The notes under the pieces are model-generated. The model was given only the letters and a program-made list of their open reading frames with translations, did no database searches and had not been told where the DNA came from. A stretch of DNA of 64,000 nt. Origin: Tubiluchus corallicola (taxonomy: Eukaryota; Priapulida; Priapulimorpha; Priapulimorphida; Tubiluchidae). The stretch spans positions 64,001 through 128,000 of the forward strand of contig JAQGDQ010000120.1 of NCBI GenBank assembly GCA_030141605.1, given 5' to 3'. A program made the position numbers and the translations under genes. Of the stretch, positions 38,201-50,479 are shown piece by piece. The number at the start of each line of letters is the position of its first letter. Position 1 is the first letter of the stretch.

Positions 38201-41200
38201 CAATGAAGGAAAACAATACCCACTTTGTAACAAAAAATTGGCCTACTCTGTAAGCAGAATTTGGACATTAATACTACCTACTGTGTACGATGAGTAGCAA
38301 AAAATACGTTTTAGTAACAGTTAACATAATTTTAGTAAATTGCAAAAGAACTGCTACAAAATTTGTCAGCCTTTCATTACTGATTTTTGTTAGTAGTCTT
38401 TTTAAGTGCTTAGTTATGCTAAGGAACAAGTTTACTTGTTATGTGACTGCAACACTGTCTGCTGTTTTTATATTCATAAACTGTTACATTTGCAGGTGAT
38501 ACTGTATTTCATACATGTAATGAACAACATCGCAAACAGAACATATATCATTGTGTACTTTCACACGCTCAGCCAACCAGACAACCAACCTGAATGGAGC
38601 TGGCTAAGACATCTTTACTCTTGCCTTTCAGACAAGTAAGATTACATTTGCAAAAATTGTTAATTACATTTTCAAATAGCTATCCTGTACTTCTTTCAAC
38701 TTTTTCATTAGCGTAAAATTTAAATGCTACCAGAAAGGTCTCGTTTAGCTTTTTTTTTGGTCACTACCTACCTGATTGTTGGGGTTTTTTAAGTATTCTT
38801 ATAGTGTAGAGAAACAAGGGCTTAATGCACTAAAAGACAAATTATAATAATTGTATCAAAGGAGCTTGTTTAATCTTTATTGTACCCACCCATGATGCAA
38901 AATTAAGATAAAAGCAAACTGTGCATTAAATTTGAGATAACGCCAGTTGATAAAACTAATTATCTTCTAGAATTTCTTCTGAAATGAAAACACGTGATGA
39001 CGATGAAAAGCTAATTAACTGCATAAGCACATGTAATGTACAGTCCATATTTACTCACATTAATTTAACTCTATTATCTGTACACTCAGGCCATTTACGC
39101 ATTTTACTAACATGAAGTGCAGTTCTTAGGTAATCAAGTATTGTGAATTCCATAAAAAGAAAATTTTGATGATGTGCCAAAAGATCAAGATCAGCAAACA
39201 TTTTCCAGTTTCTGTGACTAACACTGTACAGATTAAAGTAATCATACATTCACGTTGCCATTTCATTTGCACTTCTAGTCATATTGCAGAATCTTAAGTT
39301 TATGACTTAATTGTAAACAGTAATGTAACTATCATTGTTTTGCAGGTACAGAAAGAATTTGGGTGGAATATATGTGATACACCCAACTTTATGGTCAAAG
39401 GTGAGTGCCGTAAACCTGATAAAAAAGCATTGTTTTACCAGAAGCTGAAAGTCAATTTCTTTTAGAGAAGTGACTAATCAGAATTCGATGTTTAGTGTTT
39501 AGTGACCAGCTTTGCTGTGATTCAAAATTTCTGATTGGACGAACAAATTTTGTCAAATTGTTGGCTGAGCATATATCTAGATATACATGCATTGCTTGCA
39601 TGAATTCTGTTCACAGTAAAGCAAATAATCACACATACCTCTTAAAATTCCCTTAGAAAAGAATCAACTTGACTCATCCTGAGTATTACTGGAGTATGCC
39701 TATCATGTATGGCTACATCTTTAACCCAAGGTTCAATAGTAAACAAGCCTCCTTAAATCTGCTCGTAAAGTATATATGAATTTTATCTTTCCTGATCAAG
39801 TTATACAGTGTTTCAACTTGATTACGTAGTAATTTTTTCTAACTAAATTCAAAAATTTCTTAAAAAATTACTGAAAAATTTATAATTTTGTTGAAAATTT
39901 ATTTTGTCGCAAATGTTCTGGGTATACTCAGTTCTCAAAACAACTATAGTTATTTGCTGAACAAAAAATATCTAAACAGTTTAAACAACAGAATTAACAT
40001 GTCCAATATTCACCACTTGTGTATAACAGGAGATTTAAGAAGCAGACTATTCTCTTTGCCAGTTTATTTTTTTCAATAGTAACTCAGAAACCAATTAGTT
40101 AACTTCAATTTTCACTGTTGATTATAGAGTATCAGATGACAAAGAGGTCGTTAAATCTAAAAATATAGGTATTGTAATTTTAACTTACTTTCAGTTTGTT
40201 GGCTGGTATCAGACAACATTCAGTTTTCCTGACATAAAAGACAAGGTTCGATTACTGGGTGGAGTGGAGTACCTCTATCATGTTATTGATCCACAAGAGA
40301 TAGTCATACCTACATTTGTTCTAGACTATGATCTGCAGGTGAGCACGTTCAAATTTTGATAAATTTAGCTTAATTCAATCTCACCTCCGTACTGATATTT
40401 CAAGTTTGTGGCTGAACAACTGAATGTTTTTAAAAAAATCTTATATGACTTGGTAATAAAATTAATTCTATAGCCATTAAATTCGGACAAAAACTAAGTT
40501 CCAACAATGAAAAGTTTCCCCTTGTAAAATGTGACCAAGGATAACCTTGCCACATAACTAAAAAAATTAAAACTGAGATTTAGGATTATCTAGTAAATTG
40601 GAGTCTGCATAATATGTATGTAAACTTTAGTGGCTGTTCTATAAATCCAGGGTTGTGTGGTTCATTTTGTTTAGTAATTATAATTAGTAATGCTTATAGT
40701 AATATTAGTATATTAGTAATGTCTACTGAGACAGTAGTTTTAGTGATTCTGGAAAGCATTTGCAATTTTGATAGACCTCTGAAGAGGAAACGTAATGTTG
40801 GCGTTTCACATCATGCTACCAATTTTTGCTGCAAAAACTACCCAACCTAAACTTAAAATTTTGGAGAAGGCATTTCAATTTATATAATTTTGCAAGTGTC
40901 ATACTAGAATTTTAGTTATTAGAATAACTTACAAATAACTTACAATTACCTTACTCTTTTGGGTGTGACATGGAAGTGAAAGTTGCCTTAATTTGCACTT
41001 AATAGGTTGAGCCTAATTGCATTATCAGACAGTCATGACTACTGTGTACTATTATGCTTGTTTTTATGAACTAATAATGCAATCGTGTGACATCTTCAAG
41101 GACTTTAGTCAATAAAATTTTAATCATTTGATGACAGGTGACGCTTTTTTCAGGTTAATGGCCGTGGATATAGCATACCTGAAAATCAAGACATGGCAGC

Positions 41201-41216
41201 ACCAGATATATTATAA
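32249..41216 (+). CDS. GDAP2: GDAP2: macro domain plus CRAL-TRIO domain protein (12 exons, 515 aa)
   Basis: Exons: 32249-32427, 33044-33186, 33550-33703, 34274-34362, 34574-34650, 35514-35679, 36671-36854, 37853-38006, 38496-38635, 39346-39400, 40195-40338, 41154-41216; all phases agree. Human GDAP2 has 497 residues. The macro domain (about residues 40-220) shows CRTGDAKITEGFNLAARYVI, AAESALYSCYRNVLQL and RRGYPPAEGAHIALRTIRRFL, closely matching GDAP2. The linker GNEEGEPVVADRQIRVS is also diagnostic. The C-terminal CRAL-TRIO (Sec14-like) region spans about 330-490, with GRQVIVCVGRN, YIIVYFHTL and GGIYVIHP. Macro domains bind ADP-ribose-type ligands; whether this one does is unknown. The ATG at 32249 starts MATGEVIDALG with a VDVDALERW stretch like the human N-terminus. 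The 35680-36670 intron carries a pogo-like MITE. AATAAA follows at 41324. Confidence 0.97.
33862..34009 (+). other. Possible poison exon in GDAP2 intron 3
   Basis: TTTATTTCCAG precedes and GTAAGT follows a 148-nt stretch. It is fully open in the frame set by the upstream GDAP2 exon and would add 49 in-frame codons ending GNILLIITDGSSSSVCPF. Joining it to the next exon at 34274 would create TGA at once, so inclusion would truncate the protein inside the macro domain. The ending resembles the first strand and DxSxS motif of a vWA domain, but this may be chance. No transcript evidence. Confidence 0.3.
35770..35960. repeat. Pyrimidine-rich tract in GDAP2 intron
   Basis: Degenerate CTCTTCC/TTCCTC tract, strongly strand-biased. 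The Ser/Leu/Phe-rich frame across it is not a gene. Confidence 0.7.
36079..36566. mobile_element. pogo/Tigger-like MITE, 488 bp, 26-bp inverted ends
   Basis: The left end starts CAGTGGCCGCCGCTTATT and the right end is its inverted copy; 25 of 26 terminal bases match. TA dinucleotides flank both ends (36077-36078 and 36567-36568). Near each end a motif TGTCCATATTAAGCG or TGTCCACAATAACCG is repeated, giving subterminal clusters that may bind transposase. The interior is GC-richer than the intron around it and has no transposase. Confidence 0.9.
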
Positions 41217-41323
41217 CTACAGAGATGCACTGGCGCGACTGATATTGCCACCAAGAGCAGATTATAACATTCAGTATACTACATAATCTAGCTTCTATTT
41301 TAAGCTTGTAATACTCTCTTACA

Positions 41324-41329
41324 AATAAA
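41324..41329 (+). terminator. GDAP2: GDAP2 polyadenylation signal
   Basis: An AATAAA lies 108 nt after the TAA at 41214-41216, followed by T-rich sequence and a TA microsatellite (about 41360-41395). Confidence 0.65.
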
Positions 41330-41399
41330 CTTATATTTTTTCGATCGTGAAAAGATTATATATCTACATATATATATATATATATATATATATACTCAA

Positions 41400-44300
41400 A
41401 ACTTATAAGCTAGTTCATGCAGTAATGTAATGCTTACCCACTTACTAAAAATGCAGTTAAGATGCCAACATAAATTTCTTAAAAGATGTGATTTTAAGTG
41501 TTGTTCTTAATTTATAGTTTGAACCTATTGAAAATTTTTATTCAATATACTGTGTATCCCAAAACAGTGTCAACAAATCAAGTGTGCATACTGATGGTAA
41601 TTGTTGGAGTATTATTTCATAAGACTTGCTGGGCACAGAGACATCCATCATATAGTCCTGGAGTAACTGGAAAATGGAATTATTACATGTCCAAGTACAT
41701 TTTTAAAACAAAGTTGAACACATGTAGCAATTATGAAGTGGTACTCTGTGTTAAGTTTGGATTGATTTATACAAGCTTTAGTGTAGTGGATAAAATACAA
41801 GTGTGATCTGTCCTGCTGCAGAGTTGGTTTGTTTCTAATTAAAATAAAAAAAACGAATTATCATTTTCATTTAAAGGTGCAAGGCATGTAGATCTTAAAC
41901 TTCCTGTACATGTTTCTGTAGTTTATTTTGTCAGCTGCTTTGTGTGCAATGTGCCACAGCAGTTGCTAGTAAAACAAAAAAATGCATTGATTAGTGAATA
42001 AGATCTTACTGTCTAATTAAGACACATCTTCGGTGTCACTAAAAAAGTGCTACCTACCAATAGCTTAATTGCTTATATTTATTTTTTCTGTTCATTAATT
42101 AATTTAATAAATTTACCTATGTACAACATTTCCCATTTCATATAACCTTCATGATAGTATTTGTGCAGCAGTTATTCTGGAATAAAAGATATAACAACAA
42201 GTATCCAATGTACTTCTTGTTATATGTGCTACACTTGGCTTCTCAACTTCCATTATTTTTTGTCATTTTCAAGGTAAACAGAATTTTTTTTATATTGCAT
42301 GGCACTACACCTTTTCTCAAGATAAGGTTAGCTTTACACTAATTAAGAAGATGTTGCTTAGAATCATTGCACAATGTATTAATTACTTTTCCAAGTCCAC
42401 ACACGTTGAGTTGCATAAACGTAGACCTATGGAGCGTACGGAAAAAACGTAAACCTAATTTCAATCTTTTCATAACTTAGAATTTGATATGCAGTGTCCA
42501 AAAATACGTTTATAAACCTTTACTGATTACAAGTAAACGCCATGACTCGAGGATGGAAAAAATGCCAAAGCATGTTAGCTCACTGTGGAGAAGGACGCTT
42601 ATCAATTGAAGCCCAAGAAATTTCTAGAAAATATCATATTGTTCTGCGTCTTTGATGCGTATCTCCAGTTGCGCAATTGAAACGACTCCCCCTCCTCCCA
42701 CACCCTGCAACAAGTAATCTCCTTCTTCATTGCTGCTTAATAGCTATATCATTCATTTATAATTGCGATCCAGTACACCTAAGGCTCAGTATACTAATAA
42801 TTGGTCTTGTCACAGTTATCAGGCTAGACAAGCTTAATTTCTTATAACTATACTGTGTCTAAGTTCACACGCATTCCTCCCCTTACCGTCCCCGATCCTC
42901 AGTTCTTTTCCCCGTTTTGGATTGTAATCTAATGATTATTTTCACCATTCAAACGTTTACAGTAATAATAAATACTGAAATATTGTATGAAACACATTTT
43001 TTAATTACAGCTAAATGAAAATAGCATTCCTTGTCTCAAACGATCATGAAGCTTCATTTTTCACTCACATCATTTAATGCTCACTCACTCATTCATTCTG
43101 TGTCGATTTGTTCAAAATTTAGCACCCCATAAGCCTGATGAAAGTTCACAGTTGTAAAGGCTTTATGAAAATATGGTTTGCAGTGCTTATAGACGTGTTT
43201 TTTTTTCAAAAGTAATAGAAGTAAAGTTTTGTTGAACTTCTAAGTTCAGTGCTTTAGTACGTTGTCTGAATGTCGTCTACAAATTAATTCAACGTTCTTT
43301 CGATTATTTAGTCATTTATTACCTCTCTTCCCGTCAGTCCACTGTAATTCGTGCCGCAAAATGTAGAATTTTGTCAACAAGAAATTGTCTTCACGGTAGC
43401 ACAATAGACGGATTCATATGTTGCATGTGGTCCTCTCGAAAATGTATATTTCTTGAAATACAAATTACTTTTTTGCATATTTAGGCTTCCGGCAACCGTG
43501 TCGTGTAGCAGTGTTTTTCTGTGAGTAGTTTAGCACAGAACTTTAAAACTTATCTGGATGATCGGCGTGCAAAAATGTTTTATTGTCAGCCCTTTTTGGC
43601 TTTTGACAAAAAATTATGGAATTAGATTAACTTATATTTTTCAAGTTTTCTGAAGGCTGCTATTGTCACTTTTCTGTAGTATTATTCATACAAGCTGCGA
43701 GTGAAAGCAGTTTTTCAAGACAGCTGTAATTATAGTCGTATTTGGAACTCTATCTGGAAGCCTGATAAATCTGGAGATTTGAGAATTTTGAGGACCTAGT
43801 CAATCTAAAAATTGGGCATTTTTTCTCTTACATCTGCAAACTTGTTAAACAGACAAAGGCTACGTATACCTACCATTTATTTCGTAGAATATTTCAACTG
43901 AGAACCATTTTCGCGATAGCTTGTCAAAAACGTTCGAATGAATTGCGATCTTAGCATGGAGAGTATTAGCTATTGTGTCTGGAGATCCTGTAAAAGTGAG
44001 AGCTTTCATAGACAAAATTGAGCTTGGCACTCATCCCTGCTCTATTGGTCTACATCTAATTTGATTTCTAAGTTCAGTAAAAAATGAGAGCATTATTTGT
44101 TTGACGCTGCTGATAGATATGCCATTTAGTACGCTAGAAATTACGATAATCATATTTGTAGTCATCCCAACGAAGTGGGCAACTATAGAATTCTCGGTTC
44201 CGCCTGTCTGTCCGTCCTGTCGTCACGTTTTCTCGGCTGTGGAGTAATCTAAGAAATTTATACTTAGCTTATTGGTAGGGTATGTGTCAAACTTGAAGCC

Positions 44301-47170
44301 ACGGGAGGAAGTTTTACAAGGGGAGGGGTGGCCAGAACGAATTTGCCCTGAAAGTTGCCGTAGCCTTAGTGATTTCTAAAAATAAATGCAAATATCGGGC
44401 AACATAATAATTGTCAAATAGGATACAGACTGATAAATGTCTAAAAAACATGCAAATACATTCCGACATACTTTTTTCTAATGTTTCAGAAATTCAAAAG
44501 AAATAATGGCGACGGACTACATTTTCTTTTTGCAGCTTTGCAAGCATGTCTGTAACCTTGCCAGTACACAATGACCGTGCGCTTAAAGTGTAAAGGACTT
44601 ATATGGTTTAGTGAACTAAATTTGATAGCAGGTACTACTATTAACTTTAACATTTTTAAAAGCTAAATATAAGCCGCCGTATAAGAAATGCGAATTTAAG
44701 CTAGTAAGAAGAAGTAGTGCAATACATAAGCAATTCTGTATATTTGAATCTTAGATTTTGATACTTTAAAGTAGAATTATTTCCTCTGAAACTAATCAGC
44801 TTCTGTCCTGAAAATGTGCAATTCATTTGCCCTTGGGGGAGTAGATTGCTGCCCCCCTCATAAACCACCTACCTCATACGCCTATGGCCGGAGTCTATGA
44901 ATTTTTGAGTCTTTATAATTTTTAGGATTTGCATGTAATTTTGTAATTACAAAATTTAATTAAGGTGATAAGACATTTATACTCATCTATTAAAACTATC
45001 AAACATACTTTAAAATATTATTGGTAACTATATACATGTATAAAAGTTGCAAAACTCAAATGAGCATGTCTATTTACTAATGCACACACGGACACTTGAT
45101 CTTTTGTCCGGGACATGGTCCATTGATCCTCTGTACTTCTCTTGGTCAGGTGATCCTTCTACCACTTTTAAAATGCAGAAGGTGATAATAGCTTAAAAAG
45201 GCATACAAAGACGTAAATTATTTCAATAGCATAGAGGGATGAAATGTTTGTTTATCTTACATGATCGACAAAGCTCCGATTAGACCAAGGTTATTGTCTA
45301 GACAATAATATACACACCATACTAACAGTCAAAATATCACTTATGTGATGTCCAATGAGCTGTCTGTCAGGTACCATAACTGCGATGAACGAGATTTGGC
45401 TAACACTATGTACCAATAAATTTTGACGAAACAAAGGCAACGTCTGCAGCGGATACCTTCCGTCCTTGTGGTAAGTTATAATTGCTGATAATTGATATTG
45501 GGTTTTCGCTTCACGTGGTGGATAGAAAATTGTTAAAAGACAAATTACAGCAGGGAAATATCTTGTTTATTTAGTAAATGTCAAAATATCAAGCAAATTT
45601 CAATCATTTTTCTGATAGATGTACTGCTTTCGCCAGGTATAATTCACTTTATCACTCGTAAGATTTAGGCACACGCATATAATACACATTTCATTTGGAA
45701 AGCGTCACTGAACACGCCCACAAAACTTCTACAGCTCATACATAATATATATCTAAGTTAATCACTGTAACACACATTCATTCATTACTGAAAATCGTCA
45801 TTCGTCCTAATCGTCATTGTCATCATGGTTCTCCTCCTCCTCACCACCTCCTCATCCCATTTATCATCATTATCATCATCATCACCACCACTATCATCAT
45901 CATTATCATCATATCTGAAGCTTTTTTGCCCTTGAAACCTTACGAACGAGACTCATAATAAAATGCGATCAAACTAGTTATACTGATATGACATTGACTT
46001 GTGCATTTAGACGACTAGAAACGAGTAATAAGGTTTTCTTGCAGCATAACAACAGCTTTAACCTATAACAAATTCTGGGTTTCAACAACAGGGAGCATAT
46101 AGCGAGCAGCTGCGAATTTGGCCAGGTCCCGCAAAACACTAAAAACTAAACGAAGTTTTCTTTTACGACAAATAAATCCAAGCAAGTTTTCAATACACCT
46201 GTCCTGAAAATTAGCTACTTTTCCCCCACTTGACCACGAGTGCTTCGTACCACGAAAAAACATTTGTTAAAATTATTTAGAGCTGGCAACTTCGATAACT
46301 TACAAGCTACTATAAGACATTTCAGTCTGTGCGAAAGACGATTTTGTTTATATCTGATATGCCTTATACCACTCTGCAAAATCATGCTGCGCTGCAGACA
46401 TTCAAGATTGCTTTATAGGGTATAGAATTGTATATGAGACAAAACTTCCAGTAATTCTGTAAATCTGTTTGTGTATGTTCATTCATTCTATCCAGAGAAA
46501 ACATTATTATAGAAACATTTTGAACAAAATAATAATTTAAATGTATGGGTAATATGATCAAGCAAAAAGTTTGAAAGACAACCCCCAGGCTCACGATATT
46601 TACAAGGTCGCCTTAGTTGTTATGTGCTTAGCAAAAATGTGCATTTCAACTTTCAATATTATGATGCTCTATAATTATTTTTTACAGAAGGAAAAACATT
46701 TTGTGAACAATATTTGCAAGAAAGACAATCGCATACTTGTATTGCCATAAATAATATGCAAAAACTACGTTAGTATTGTGTACACGTACTTTATTTAAGC
46801 CTATAAATACTTTTTGCACTTACACATCAGCATATACTGCAGGCGAAAACTAGCTTCATACAACGCATTGTCTTATAATGCACACAGCAGAGCGCGTTAA
46901 TGTATTCATTGACTGAATAATTTCCGCTCTGTTAGACTCGGTTATTCAATCAGTATTTTTGCCTCAATTATTTTGTTTTTGAACAAAAAATAAAGATCAG
47001 CACTGTATGACGTTCACCTCTCACTGTTTACAGATTCGCATCTGCGACGTCAGACTCTTTAATGAGACATATTGCGTAGCAGGGCTTCATAGCTTACGTC
47101 ACTGCCAGACAGTTACGCAGTAGTCTCATTTGTACTCGCTTCATTCATGTCCGCTAGATTCACCTCTAAT
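41400..47170. other. Intergenic region between GDAP2 and TENT5
   Basis: I find no supported gene in this 5.8 kb. Short open frames lack splice context and recognisable protein. It holds an ATC/ATT microsatellite (about 45840-45915) and a possible repeat end near 44160-44300 (AACGAAGTGGGCAACTATAG, then CTGTCTGTCCGTCCTG), a style often seen in invertebrate interspersed repeats. I could not classify it. Confidence 0.5.
45840..45915. repeat. (ATC)n/(ATT)n trinucleotide microsatellite
   Basis: Interrupted ATC and ATT triplets with CACCACC inserts in the GDAP2-TENT5 spacer. Confidence 0.85.
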
Positions 47171-47174
47171 TGCG

Positions 47175-47229
47175 GTTGCCATGGTAGTTTGACGGGAGCC
47201 GGCCAATCACGAAGCCGTTGATGACGTCA
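47175..47229 (+). promoter_or_regulatory. RFX half-site / CCAAT / CRE composite promoter, likely of TENT5
   Basis: Within 55 bp lie GTTGCCATGGTAGT (RFX X-box-like, 47175-47188), CCAAT (47203-47207) and a perfect cAMP response element TGACGTCA (47222-47229). The surrounding 150 bp are GC-richer than the region. A strong donor AAG/GTAAGT at 47483 downstream would end a first exon. X-box, CCAAT and CRE bind RFX, NF-Y and CREB-family factors; function here is inferred. Confidence 0.5.
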
Positions 47230-47235
47230 GCGCGT

Positions 47236-47483
47236 CTTCAACCCACGCAAATGCGCTGGACACGACGAAAATCAGTAGATTTTCACTCAAGCTGCTGCAA
47301 TATTGTCAGAAATACGACGTTGTGATATTGTGAATAGTGTACACACCATATGGATGCTGCTCCAACGTGAATTCAAACGAATATCTAGTCTTCACACCAG
47401 AAAAGTACCACTTATGAGAACAACTACTATTTGAACCAGACATACGGGAAATTCGAACTATATTTTTGCTGTATGCGTTGAAG
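47236..47483 (+). other. Probable non-coding first exon of TENT5
   Basis: The exon would begin shortly after the CRE and end at the donor AAG/GTAAGTTTTC (exon end 47483). The matching acceptor GTGTTTCAG precedes 50464, 16 nt before the TENT5 ATG. Start coordinate approximate. Confidence 0.4.
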
Positions 47484-50479
47484 GTAAGTTTTCGATCTGT
47501 TACATCATTAGCTAGTTCACGTGGCAAGTATGCTTATTGCGTATCTTTAAGTATTATTGTTACTTATCAGCTTGGTAAATATTTATATTGTTAACTTTAT
47601 GTTTGAGTTGCTTGCCACAGAGTTCTGACTGCTCGAGTGGTTTATGCTGTGGTTCAATAGCATAGTAATGTAGTTCTAACAAAATGCACAATATTGTAAA
47701 ATTAATTGAAAAGAATATGCATTCAGCAAGTAAAGTTTTACATTATTGCTTCTTGCGTACATTACACACATTTCTTAGCTTTTCTTTTATTTTAGAATGT
47801 TGCCTGCTCATTGTCTACAACAGAAATGTTGGGCATATGATAATTAGTCTTTCTTATAAACCTTTTCAAAATTTTGGTTTTTTATTTTGTTAAAGAAAAT
47901 AGTTGTAATTTGAGGTATCATAAGTTACGATATCGCTATAGTATGTTGTATGAAAAATACAGCCCCATCTATTTAGAAAAAAGAGAGTACTCTGTACAAG
48001 CTTATGCGCTCTTAAAGCTTGTTTGTCTTGATATCGTTTAACTCCATGTTCAGATTTACGTTGCTTCTCCGACGAAAGTCTTATCTTTTCCACTTGCTTT
48101 TGCAATTCGTAATTTCTGTTTTATTTCCGGCATTTGCTTGATTTATTAGGTTTCGAAAAACTTTTCTAGTTTTATTTTCGTTGCTCAAGATCTAATGTGC
48201 ATTTGACAGGTTTCTTACGCTACGCTTCCATTTTTCTTAGAGATGGGACTTCGTTTTACATTGATTTTAGTTACAGCAAACATTGAAAACTTGGCCTTTC
48301 TGGTGATGCAGTGTACGGTGGTTTGCTGGGATAAGCGAAAGATTCAGAATGCCACGTAGTTAAAAAAACTGAAATGTCATCAAGTTTGCTTTTACAGAAA
48401 AAGTCTATAATTAAGGCTGTGCCAGTTTAATGCCTAATTTTTATAAAAGGCGACGAAACACAGAAAGCTTTATGCCTTGAATGAGAATAAATGCTTTTGT
48501 TCAGTAATGTAGCATTATGTCATATAATTTTAGTCTGTCCAACAACCATGTAAACAATTTTATTACCTTGCAGTGAGTGACTGGAATTTGGTATAGCCGT
48601 AAATCAGAAAAGGAAAAATTGTTGTTCTGGGATGACTCAGATAGAAACCATCAATTCTTCATGCCGTTTTTCGTCCATTTTAGTTCGGTAGTGCAGCTAT
48701 TCCATTTTTAGCCAAATGGTTACAACCGTATTATCCTTGGATAATGATAAAAGTTTAAACTCGGAATTTACACATGGAAAAGCCTGCTTATTTAAAAAAA
48801 ACAACAACAATAACCTGGCATATTACCATGCTCTTAAGGACACAGGAGCATAACTTTGTACAGTGTGAACAAACTCAATTAAGATAATAGTTTGAATAAT
48901 AAATGCAACAACAACAACAAAAATGATAACAACTACAACAAAAATTAGCCACGGTTTGTGTTATTTTCAGAAGCCTACCTCGTCGTTGCTCTGTATGGCT
49001 TTTTCTGGTCTATTTAGAATAGACAAATGTAATTTTATAAAGGCATGATTTTTGTAGCCATCGCCATTATGATGACATGGCTCACAGAATTCTAATCTGA
49101 GGTTTTCCGTGGTCCTAATTTATGCCCATGAACGACCTTCAAGTAGCATGGCTTCCCGGCTGACCGACCTGCTTTTAATTCAGCCGTACCAGTGTACTAG
49201 CTGGCTTCATTCGGAATTTGTCAACACCGTCAAGACGAGTCAGAAGAACCACCACACCGTCACGCACGGATTGCGCAATTTGCGGCTTCCTATAATATTG
49301 ATTTTTGTCACGAGCTTCAGCTAGCCAGCGAGTTTGCTTCACTTGACAGAAGGCTGCCCACAAGTGTTTACGCTACAACCTGTCAACGTAGGAGGCCCAG
49401 ATGAGGCTAAACGTCATGAAATTAACTGATACTTAACGACCTCGTGGAAAGGTCGTGTGGGCGACTTCTGTCAATAAGTATTAATCTGAGTTGCAGTAGA
49501 CGTTTTTACACTTGGTTTCCTTGTCAATCGATGGCGCCACATTTAGGCTGAATGTTTGCTTACTTTGCTACAGTTGTGTTGTCGTCTGGTACTAAAAATG
49601 ATATTGAACGACTAGTGTACGTTCAATATCCTTTAATTTCGAAAACCCTAGTTTTTATTTTACGCTTTTGTGTATGTATGATAAATTTTGTCTTTTTTTC
49701 ATAAATTTATGGTAAAGCTATTCTGGTGCCATTATGTAATTTTCAGCAAAGCCTATAGTCGGGATGTTGTTTACAAACCATATAAAGGCCTAATTTCCAA
49801 CAAACATAATTACTAATGTGTTTGCTGTCTTACGTTCATAACCAGGCATAACATAGCGACGTTTAGCGTAAAGTGCGATAGTTGCTTTAATTTTTTATAT
49901 TATTTTTAATTTACATGCGTATATGTACCTGTAAGTCTGGTGCGATAAAATGCATCTGTAAGTTTATTTAACTCGCCTATCTTTTAATAGAAAGTGTAAA
50001 GGCAATCAAGATTCGTGAGCAAAGATTTAGCAGCCTAGCCATGGACCAACGGCGTGGAACGGCAGACAGCTGTTTTTGGAATTTTGAAATTGAATTCGAT
50101 GGGGGTGGTTACGTGCTGGCAAACCAAACATGCACGAAAAACTGCTCGCGTTCTTTTTTGTTTCGAGATGCCAAATCATTTTTAGCAGTCTGTTATTGTG
50201 ATTCTCGCAATTCGATGTAATTTTCTTAATGAGAAACACAAGAGACAACGGCGGTCAAACGTCCCCCCCCCCCCTACTTCATTATTGTGCTCTGCGCGTT
50301 GCACCAAAAGTACATAATGTAGCGGAATCCAAATCAGTGACTGCATTCTCAGATTTGTCAGTTGCTCAATGTGTTGGTATCTCTTCCTTCTCTTTCTAAA
50401 CGTAGACTTGACTGTGCATCAGTAGTGCTTGTATTCGGTTGTGATAAATATTTTGTGTTTCAGTGTCAACTGTGAAAAA

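Noticed and set aside
41498-41806. 102-codon plus-strand frame after GDAP2
   Set aside because: No similarity, no splice context, and it begins with a non-ATG codon after the GDAP2 poly(A) signal.
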